A model generated the notes under the pieces. The model was given only the letters and a program-made list of their open reading frames with translations, had not been told where the DNA came from and did not search any database. From Ectopseudomonas mendocina (GTDB lineage Bacteria; Pseudomonadota; Gammaproteobacteria; Pseudomonadales; Pseudomonadaceae), in the NCBI RefSeq assembly GCF_016008875.1, contig NZ_JADTQG010000003.1, positions 1-64,000 on the forward strand: a stretch of DNA of 64,000 nucleotides. Direction: 5' to 3'. Shown in pieces: positions 33,053 to 39,683 of the stretch. A program made the position numbers and the translations under genes. Numbering within the stretch: the first letter of the stretch is position 1; each line of letters opens with the position of its first letter.

Positions 33053-34582
33053 ATGGTAGATTTCACTCCCTTGCAGAACACCTTGCTCGCCGACCTGACA
33101 GGCGAGTTGCCCAGCGCTGTACGCCTGCAGCGGCTGGTGGTCAGCCTGCGTGAAGTCTTCGCCTGCAGTGCGGTGGTGCTATTGCGCCTGGATGGCGACA
33201 ACCTGCGACCTCAGGCTGCGGTCGGGCTCAGCCACGAAACCCTGGGGCGCAGCTTCGCGGTTGCCAGGCACCCGCGTCTGGCACTGATCATGGAGCAGCG
33301 CGCGCCGGTACAGTTCCCGGCCGATAGCGAGCTGCCCGATCCTTACGATGGCTTGTTGCAGCACAGCCCGGACGAGCCGCTACCGGTGCACGACTGCATG
33401 GGGATGAGCCTGGTGGTCGATGGTCGTTCGTGGGGCGCGGTGACGCTCGATGCCTTGCGCCCCGGCACCTTCGACCGGCGCGCCGGCGAGCGTTTGCAGC
33501 GCTATGGCCTGTTGATCGAGGCGGCGCTGCGGACCTGTCGACTGGAGAACGAGATTCGCAGCCTGCGTCTGGTCCGCACTGAGCCGGGCGAGGAGGGTGA
33601 CGAGGCCGCGGGCATGATTCTGGGCGACAGCCCAATCCTAACCCAGTTGCTCGACGAGCTCGGCGTGGTGGCTGAATCCGAAATGCCGGTGTTGCTGCAG
33701 GGCGAAACCGGCGTCGGCAAGGAACTGTTTGCCCGTTGGCTGCATGCCCATTCGCCTCGTGCGCGCAAGCCGCTGGTGTACGTCAATTGCGCAGCTCTGC
33801 CAGAGACGCTGGCGGAGAGCGAGCTGTTCGGGCATGTGCGCGGCGCGTTCTCCGGCGCCACGCAGGACCGCCCTGGGCGCTTCGAGGCCGCCAACGGCGG
33901 CACGCTGTTTCTCGACGAGATCGGTGAGCTGCCGCTGTCGATCCAGGCCAAGTTGCTGCGCGCCCTGCAGAACGGCGAGATCCAGCGCCTGGGCGCCGAC
34001 CGGGCGCGGCATGTCGATGTCCGGGTGATCACCGCGACCAACCGACGGCTGTGGGAAGAGGTGCGTGAGGGGCGATTCAGGGCCGACCTCTATCATCGTC
34101 TGTCGGTCTACCCGGTGCATATCCCACCTCTACGCGAGCGGGGCAGAGACATCCTGCTGCTGGCCGGGCACTTTCTCGAGCTCAACCGCGCGCGCCTGGG
34201 CCTGCGTTGCCTGCGCCTGTCAGCCGATGCCGAGGAAGCGCTGCTCGGCTATTGCTGGCCAGGCAACGTGCGTGAACTGGAACACGTGATCAGCAGGGCT
34301 GCGCTCAAGGTATTGAGCCAGGCCGAGTCGCGTACCGCTTTGCTCAGTATCGGTGCTTCCTGGTTGGGGCTGGAGGGGCCGGTCGCAATGCCGGCAAGCG
34401 CCCCTGAAACGCCAGCGCCGATAGCCAGCGAGAGCCTGCAGCAGAGTGTGGATCGCTATCAGCGAGAGCTGATCCGCAACGCGCTGAGCGAACACGGCGG
34501 CAAATGGGCCGCCACTGCACGGGCGCTGGCGGTCGATCCGAGCAATCTGCGCAAGCTGGCAAGGCGTTTGAACCTTCTTTGA
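33053..34582 (+). CDS. norR: Nitric-oxide-responsive sigma-54 activator NorR
   Basis: A 509-residue bacterial enhancer-binding protein. The N-terminal GAF domain (about 20-165) has the residues tied to the NO-sensing iron of E. coli NorR: R75, D96, D99, C115 and D133. The AAA+ domain has Walker A GETGVGKE (217-224) and Walker B GGTLFLDEIGE. The sigma-54 contact loop reads GAFSGA (264-269) where the consensus is GAFTGA. A Fis-type helix-turn-helix ends the protein. The ATG at 33053 is chosen; the open frame upstream runs through the regulatory sites. Its likely target is the divergent ytfE. Confidence 0.92.
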   Translation: MVDFTPLQNTLLADLTGELPSAVRLQRLVVSLREVFACSAVVLLRLDGDNLRPQAAVGLSHETLGRSFAVARHPRLALIMEQRAPVQFPADSELPDPYDGLLQHSPDEPLPVHDCMGMSLVVDGRSWGAVTLDALRPGTFDRRAGERLQRYGLLIEAALRTCRLENEIRSLRLVRTEPGEEGDEAAGMILGDSPILTQLLDELGVVAESEMPVLLQGETGVGKELFARWLHAHSPRARKPLVYVNCAALPETLAESELFGHVRGAFSGATQDRPGRFEAANGGTLFLDEIGELPLSIQAKLLRALQNGEIQRLGADRARHVDVRVITATNRRLWEEVREGRFRADLYHRLSVYPVHIPPLRERGRDILLLAGHFLELNRARLGLRCLRLSADAEEALLGYCWPGNVRELEHVISRAALKVLSQAESRTALLSIGASWLGLEGPVAMPASAPETPAPIASESLQQSVDRYQRELIRNALSEHGGKWAATARALAVDPSNLRKLARRLNLL

Positions 34583-34635
34583 GTGCGAACAGCAGGTGAT
34601 GCACTGCATCTACGCAGCGCTAGACCGCAAGGGCT

Positions 34636-34872
34636 TTATTCCAGAGACACCAGGCGCACCTGGGTGACATCATCAGGGGCTTTCTCTTCCGCCTCTGCAA
34701 TGTCCATCCCCCAGTCGCCATGCTCATACCAATCATCGCCGAGCATCTCGACCGGGTGCATGGTGCGGTCGGCGCCATTGCCGCAGGCCAGCGAATCAGC
34801 GGGGCAATAGCGATCACAGCCCCAGCAGATGCGATCGGGGCGGCTCGGGTGCAAGGGAAACTTCTTGGCCAT
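34636..34872 (-). CDS. DUF3079 domain protein, small and Cys-rich
   Basis: A 78-residue protein of unknown function, recognised as DUF3079 from the start MAKKFPLHP and the cluster C16-x2-C19-x3-C23-x6-C30 (CWGCDRYCPADSLAC). The four Cys could bind a metal or Fe-S cluster. The rest is acidic. I chose ATG 34872; 12 codons upstream are open. A perfect ANR box (34935-34948) sits 63 bases upstream, so anaerobic expression is likely. It lies between norR and the oxygen-independent ubiquinone genes. Confidence 0.85.
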   Translation of the reverse strand: MAKKFPLHPSRPDRICWGCDRYCPADSLACGNGADRTMHPVEMLGDDWYEHGDWGMDIAEAEEKAPDDVTQVRLVSLE

Positions 34873-34934
34873 TTCAGCGTTTCCTGCCTGGTTTGTCGTC
34901 CACTCCAAGCCTAGTGGCGCGGATTGTGGTGGCC

Positions 34935-34948
34935 TTGATCGATATCAA
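34935..34948. promoter_or_regulatory. ANR box, DUF3079-proximal
   Basis: TTGATCGATATCAA is a perfect TTGAT-N4-ATCAA palindrome. It is 63 bases from the DUF3079 start and 105 from ubiU. Confidence 0.82.
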
Positions 34949-34990
34949 GTTTCGACGCCTTCGCCGCTGTGAGGCACCGGCCGGACCGAC

Positions 34991-35004
34991 TTGATCGCAG
35001 TCAA
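34991..35004. promoter_or_regulatory. ANR/DNR box, ubiU-proximal
   Basis: TTGATCGCAGTCAA matches the FNR-family consensus except for one base (G for A at the ninth intervening-half position). It is 49 bases from the ubiU start, so each divergent gene has its own box. Confidence 0.7.
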
Positions 35005-35052
35005 GGCGACCTCGGTGATGCGTCGCCTAGAGTGGCGCCTCGCTGTCGAATC

Positions 35053-36042
35053 ATGCATCTGGTCTGTCCCGCGGGAAGTCTTCCCGCCCTCAAGGCCGCG
35101 CTGAATCAGGGGGCGGATGCCATCTACGTGGGCTTTCGCGATGACACCAACGCCCGTCATTTTGCCGGCCTGAATCTGGATGACCGTCAGCTGGACATGG
35201 GTTTGCAGCTCATCCGTCAGCGCGGCCGTCAGCTCTATGTCGCGGTCAACACCTACGCGCAGGCGCAGGGCTGGAAGCGCTGGCAGCGCGCCGTGGACCA
35301 GGCCGCCGCGCTCGAAGTGGACGCGCTGATTGCCGCCGATCCGGGTGTGCTGGCCTATGCCAGTCGCCATCATCCCGACCTCAACCTGCACCTCTCGGTG
35401 CAGGGCTCTGCCACCAACGCTGCGGCACTGGCGTTCTACCAGCAACGCTACAACATTCGCCGGGCCGTGCTGCCGCGGGTACTGTCGCTGGCCCAGGTGC
35501 GCCAGGTCGCGGAAAAGAGCAGCGTGCCGCTGGAGGTCTTCGCCTTCGGCAGCCTGTGCATCATGGCTGAGGGGCGCTGCCACCTGTCGTCCTACGTTAC
35601 CGGCGAGTCGCCCAATCTGTGCGGCGTCTGTTCGCCGGCCAAGGCCGTGCGCTGGCAGGAAGATGCTCAGGGCCTGAATTCGCGTCTGGGCGGCGTGTTG
35701 ATCGACCGCTATGCGCAGGGCGAGCCTGCAGGTTATCCGACGCTGTGCAAGGGTCGGTTCCTGGTCGAGGGCCAGCGCTTCCACGCGCTGGAAGAGCCCA
35801 CCAGCCTCAACACCATTGATCTGATCCCGCAGTTGGCCGAAATGGGCATCGCCGCGGTGAAAATCGAGGGACGCCAGCGCAGTCCGGCGTATGTCGAGCA
35901 GGTAACCCGGGTCTGGCGCGAAGCGCTGGATGCCCATGCCGCTGGCCATTTCGTCGTCCAGGAACGCTGGCGCCAGGAGCTGGCGCGGCTGTCCGAGGGC
36001 AGCCAGACCACGCTTGGCGCCTATCATCGATCCTGGCAATGA
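35053..36042 (+). CDS. ubiU: Oxygen-independent ubiquinone hydroxylation protein UbiU (peptidase U32 family)
   Basis: With UbiV it hydroxylates the ubiquinone ring without O2, using prephenate as donor in E. coli. The 329-residue U32-type protein has the 4Fe-4S Cys set: SLCIMAEGRC, LCGVCSP and PTLCKGRF. The ATG at 35053 gives MHLVCPAG. It is 7 bases from ubiV and is controlled by the ANR/DNR box upstream. Older names are YhbU and U32 peptidase. Confidence 0.93.
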   Translation: MHLVCPAGSLPALKAALNQGADAIYVGFRDDTNARHFAGLNLDDRQLDMGLQLIRQRGRQLYVAVNTYAQAQGWKRWQRAVDQAAALEVDALIAADPGVLAYASRHHPDLNLHLSVQGSATNAAALAFYQQRYNIRRAVLPRVLSLAQVRQVAEKSSVPLEVFAFGSLCIMAEGRCHLSSYVTGESPNLCGVCSPAKAVRWQEDAQGLNSRLGGVLIDRYAQGEPAGYPTLCKGRFLVEGQRFHALEEPTSLNTIDLIPQLAEMGIAAVKIEGRQRSPAYVEQVTRVWREALDAHAAGHFVVQERWRQELARLSEGSQTTLGAYHRSWQ

Positions 36043-36049
36043 GGAAGCT

Positions 36050-36937
36050 ATGAAACTGAGTCTGGGCCCCGTCCTGTTCTACTGGAGTCGCAGCAAGCTG
36101 CTGGACTTCTATGCCGAGATGGCCGAACAACCGCTCGATATCATCTACCTGGGCGAAACGGTTTGCTCCAAGCGCCGCGCGCTGTCGTTGGACGACTGGC
36201 TGCAACTGGCCCGCGAGCTGCGCACATGCACTGGCGCCGAGCTGGTGCTGTCCGGCCTGGCGCTGGTCGAGGCAGCCTCCGAACTGGCCAGCCTGCGCCG
36301 CCTTTGCGACAACGGCGAACTGCGGGTCGAGGCCAATGACATGGGAGCGGTACAGCTGCTTGCCGAGCGGGGCCTGCCTTTCGTCGCGGGGCCGGCGCTG
36401 AACCTGTACAACGCCCATGCCTTGCACGAGCTGATGAAGTGCGGCCTGCAACGCTGGGTTCCCCCCGTGGAGTGCTCCGGGCAACTGCTGCACGATTGCC
36501 TGCAACAACTCGATGCCCTGCAGATAGAACGCCCGGAAGTCGAGTTGTTCGCCTACGGCCATCTACCGCTGGCCTACTCGGCGCGCTGCTTCACGGCGCG
36601 GGCGGAGAACCGGCCCAAGGACGACTGCCAGTTCTGCTGCCAGAACTACCCCGAGGGCATCGCGCTGCTCAGCCAGGAGGCGCAGCCGTTGTTCACCCTC
36701 AATGGCATCCAGACCATGTCTGCAGAGGTCAGCAATCTCCTGGCCGACTATCCGGCCCTTGCCGATAGCGGGGTAGACGTCCTGCGCCTGAGCCCGCGTA
36801 GCGAAGGTATGGCGCAGGTAATCGGGGACTTCGCCGCAGTGCGTGACGGAGGCCTGCCGCCCCTGGCAGTGAGCGGCTGCAATGGTTACTGGCATGGCCT
36901 TCCGGGCATGCTGACGGCGCAGGGGCTGAACTCATGA
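36050..36937 (+). CDS. ubiV: Oxygen-independent ubiquinone hydroxylation protein UbiV (peptidase U32 family)
   Basis: A 295-residue partner of UbiU forming a heterodimer with its own 4Fe-4S cluster. Cluster Cys candidates are in GETVCSKRR near residue 40 and in YSARCFTARAEN...DDCQFCCQNYP. The start at 36050 has GAGGAAGC upstream. The stop overlaps the ubiT start by 4 bases. Confidence 0.93.
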   Translation: MKLSLGPVLFYWSRSKLLDFYAEMAEQPLDIIYLGETVCSKRRALSLDDWLQLARELRTCTGAELVLSGLALVEAASELASLRRLCDNGELRVEANDMGAVQLLAERGLPFVAGPALNLYNAHALHELMKCGLQRWVPPVECSGQLLHDCLQQLDALQIERPEVELFAYGHLPLAYSARCFTARAENRPKDDCQFCCQNYPEGIALLSQEAQPLFTLNGIQTMSAEVSNLLADYPALADSGVDVLRLSPRSEGMAQVIGDFAAVRDGGLPPLAVSGCNGYWHGLPGMLTAQGLNS

Positions 36938-37395
36938 CCCTGGCCCAACGACTGGTGAAACTGGGCACGCCGCTATTGCCACTCGGGCAATACGTCCCCT
37001 TTGCCGTACAGCGCCGGCTGATCGAAAGCGCGGCGGCCCGGTTGTTCGCCAAGCCACTGGCCGAGGGTGCGTTCGATCTGCTGGCGGGCCGTTGGCTGCG
37101 CATCGAAATCAGCGACCTGGGCCTGGTCTGGTGCGTGAGCTGCGTCGGCACCAAGCTATTGGTACGGCGCCGAGAGGCAGTGGACGTGACCATTCGCGGC
37201 AGTTGGCGCGACTTCCTTCTACTGGCCAGCCGCCGGGAAGATCCGGATACCCTGTTCTTTCGCCGTCACCTGGTGATCGAGGGCGACACCGACCTGGGGC
37301 TGGCCGTGAAGAATCTGCTGGACGCGCTCGAGCCGCAGGAGCTATCTCCCAGAGCCTGGCAACTGATCCAGGCGATTGGCGAAGCCGTGCACTGA
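36934..37395 (+). CDS. ubiT: Ubiquinone anaerobic biosynthesis accessory factor UbiT (SCP2 lipid-binding domain)
   Basis: A 153-residue SCP2-like protein that binds ubiquinone intermediates and is needed with UbiU/UbiV for anaerobic quinone synthesis. The N-terminal 35 residues are amphipathic. The SCP2 core follows (GRWLRIEISDLGLVWCVSC onwards), ending with the family stretch RHLVIEGDTDLGLAVKNLLD. It overlaps ubiV by ATGA, so it is translationally coupled. Confidence 0.9.
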   Translation: MTLAQRLVKLGTPLLPLGQYVPFAVQRRLIESAAARLFAKPLAEGAFDLLAGRWLRIEISDLGLVWCVSCVGTKLLVRRREAVDVTIRGSWRDFLLLASRREDPDTLFFRRHLVIEGDTDLGLAVKNLLDALEPQELSPRAWQLIQAIGEAVH

Positions 37396-37416
37396 GTGAT
37401 GATGACGCGCGCTGAG

Positions 37417-38301
37417 TCAGCCTGATTCTGCGCTTCGCTGCAGCCGTTGCTGGAGGTCGCGTGCGTCATAGGGCGCCCGGACCTTTACGTCGTTATCGAA
37501 GTAGCAGTAAAGATCGCGCGCCGTTCGGCGGGGTTTATGTGCCTCGTCGATCAGCCGGGCATCGTCGGGTTGCCCGCCGGCGGTCCAGGTTTCGATGCGC
37601 TGCTGCCAATGCTGCAGGGCTTCAGGCGAATACCCGCTGACATACAACTCAGCATCGCCGTGCAGGCGCAGGTAGAGGAAGTCGGCGGTGATGTCCTCGG
37701 CATAAGGCCATTTACCCGCTGTGTCCGCCACCACCAGGGCGATGCCGTGTTGGCGCAGCAGCTTGATGAACGCCGGGTCGCGGAAGCTGTCGTTGCGAAT
37801 CTCCACGGCATGCCGCAGGGGGCGATCCGCTGCGGCGTCCAGGTAGCCGGCCACGTGCAGTCGGGCGGAGGCGTGACGTGCAAGGCTGCGGGCCTGGTCG
37901 GTGTCGGCCGGCAGTTTGGCGACGAAATCGGCGAAGAGCTGTTCGTCGAAGCGGAAGCTGGGTGGAAACTGCCAGAGGATGGGGCCAAGTTTTTCCTTCA
38001 GCCCCAGCAGGCCGGACGCGAAGAAGTTGGCCAGCGGTTCGTCGATGTCGACCAGACGGCGCACGTGGGTGATGAAGCGCGGTGCCTTGACGCTGAAGAC
38101 GAAGTCATCGGGCGTCTGTGCTGCCCACTTGCTATAGCGCTCGGGCGTCTGCAGGCCGTAGAACGAGCCGTTGATCTCGATGCTGTTCACCTCACGCGAG
38201 GCGAATTCCAGTTCACGCCGCTGCACCAGGCCCTTGGGGTAGAAGTCGCCGCGCCAGGGCGCGTAGCGCCAGCCGGAAATGCCGATGCGGACATCGCTCA
38301 T
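37417..38301 (-). CDS. DUF72 domain-containing protein (TIM-barrel)
   Basis: A 294-residue DUF72/YecE-family protein with a TIM-barrel fold and unknown activity. The signatures are IGISGWRYAPWRGDFYPKGL (6-25) and EINGSFYGLQ (about 46-55). I chose the ATG at 38301; 36 upstream codons are open but start in unlikely sequence. It is convergent with ubiT, 21 bases apart, so the two probably share a terminating region. Confidence 0.88.
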   Translation of the reverse strand: MSDVRIGISGWRYAPWRGDFYPKGLVQRRELEFASREVNSIEINGSFYGLQTPERYSKWAAQTPDDFVFSVKAPRFITHVRRLVDIDEPLANFFASGLLGLKEKLGPILWQFPPSFRFDEQLFADFVAKLPADTDQARSLARHASARLHVAGYLDAAADRPLRHAVEIRNDSFRDPAFIKLLRQHGIALVVADTAGKWPYAEDITADFLYLRLHGDAELYVSGYSPEALQHWQQRIETWTAGGQPDDARLIDEAHKPRRTARDLYCYFDNDVKVRAPYDARDLQQRLQRSAESG

Positions 38302-38488
38302 GGCGCCACCCGCCACAGGCGTGGGCAACGCTGTTGGGGCAGCACGAAAAAGCTCATTGGCATCACCTCGTAAGCTCGCATGTGGCATTCGATGCCTGGC
38401 CGGCGCCAATCATTCGAGCGAATTTTCTCTGAACCGCAGGCTCTGGGCGCGGACACAACTGTATGGACCTGCGCGGAGGAATTTCGAG

Positions 38489-38713
38489 ATGTCCGGTGAA
38501 ATCAGTCTGCTATTCATTGCGCTCGGCGTGATCATCATCCTGCTCGACCTATGGGCCATCGTCAGCGTCTTTCGCAGCGACAAGGGTGTAGAGACAAAAG
38601 CCATGTGGTCACTGGTGATCGTGCTGTTCCCGATACTGGGGTTGGGCCTGTGGGGCTTGTTCGGGCCGCGTGGCATGAGCCCGCCGCCGTCCTCACCGGA
38701 GCACAGCAAGTAA
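38489..38713 (+). CDS. Small membrane protein, PLDc_N (phospholipase D nuclease N-terminal) domain
   Basis: A 74-residue protein with two hydrophobic helices (about 6-27 and 38-58) separated by a charged loop, and the WAIVSVFRSDKG stretch of the PLDc_N family. The C-terminus is Pro/Ser-rich. GGAGGA upstream supports the ATG at 38489. It is 94 bases before ku. Function unknown; such proteins are stress-associated in some bacteria. Confidence 0.75.
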   Translation: MSGEISLLFIALGVIIILLDLWAIVSVFRSDKGVETKAMWSLVIVLFPILGLGLWGLFGPRGMSPPPSSPEHSK

Positions 38714-38807
38714 CGGCACAGGTGAGAAGAGGAAGGTCAGATGACCGTTGAGAGTTCGACGGCGCCGGCCATTTGCGCCGGCCACGCCCAGTACGGAGAC
38801 GAACGCC

Positions 38808-39668
38808 ATGCCTAGGGCCATCTGGAAAGGCGCCATCAGTTTCGGTCTGGTTCATATCCCCGTTGCCCTGGTGTCCGCCACATCGACCCAGGGCGTGGAT
38901 TTCGACTGGCTGGACAAGCGCAGCATGGACCCGGTCGGCTACAAGCGGGTGAACAAGGTCACCGGCAAGGAAGTGACCAAGGAAAACATCGTCAAGGGGG
39001 TGGCCTACGAGAAGGGCCGCTACGTGGTGCTCAGCGAAGAAGAGATTCGCGAAGCGCACCCCAAATCGACGCAGACCATCGATATCTTCGCCTTCGTCGA
39101 CAGCGAGCAGATTCCCCTGCAGCACATCGACAAGCCGTATTACCTAGCGCCGGATCGTCGGGGTGAAAAGGTCTATGCGCTGCTACGCGAAGCGCTGAGC
39201 AGCACCGACAAGGTGGCCCTGGCGCATGTGGTGCTGCACACCCGCCAGCACCTGGCGGCGCTGATGCCGATCGACTCGGCAATGGTGCTGGTGATACTGC
39301 GCTGGCCGAGCGAAGTGCGTGGGCTGGAGACGCTGGAACTGGATGATTCGGTAACCAAGCCCAAGCTGGCCAAAAGCGAGTTGGACATGGCCAAGCGCCT
39401 GATCAAGGACATGAGCGGCGACTGGCAGCCTGAGGAATATCAGGACAGCTTCCAGGATCGCATCATGGCGCTGGTGGAGAAGAAGGCCAAGGCCGGCAAG
39501 ATCGAGAACGTCGAGCGTGTCGAGGGCGAGGAGGAGCGGCGCAGCGCCGATGTCATCGACCTGACCGAACTGCTCAAACGCAGCCTGGGTGGCAAGCCCG
39601 ATAGCAAGTCGAAAGCCAAGCCCAAGGCGAGCACACCACGCAAGAGCCCCAAGACTGCACGCAAATAA
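38808..39668 (+). CDS. ku: Non-homologous end-joining protein Ku
   Basis: A 286-residue bacterial Ku that rings DNA ends and recruits LigD. The core begin MPRAIWKGAISFGLVHIPV is characteristic. The extended lysine-rich C-terminal tail after residue 260 resembles tails that bind DNA and help threading. The ATG at 38808 gives the canonical start. It is 15 bases from ligD, one operon. Confidence 0.95.
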   Translation: MPRAIWKGAISFGLVHIPVALVSATSTQGVDFDWLDKRSMDPVGYKRVNKVTGKEVTKENIVKGVAYEKGRYVVLSEEEIREAHPKSTQTIDIFAFVDSEQIPLQHIDKPYYLAPDRRGEKVYALLREALSSTDKVALAHVVLHTRQHLAALMPIDSAMVLVILRWPSEVRGLETLELDDSVTKPKLAKSELDMAKRLIKDMSGDWQPEEYQDSFQDRIMALVEKKAKAGKIENVERVEGEEERRSADVIDLTELLKRSLGGKPDSKSKAKPKASTPRKSPKTARK

Positions 39669-39683
39669 GCCGGGATACCGACC

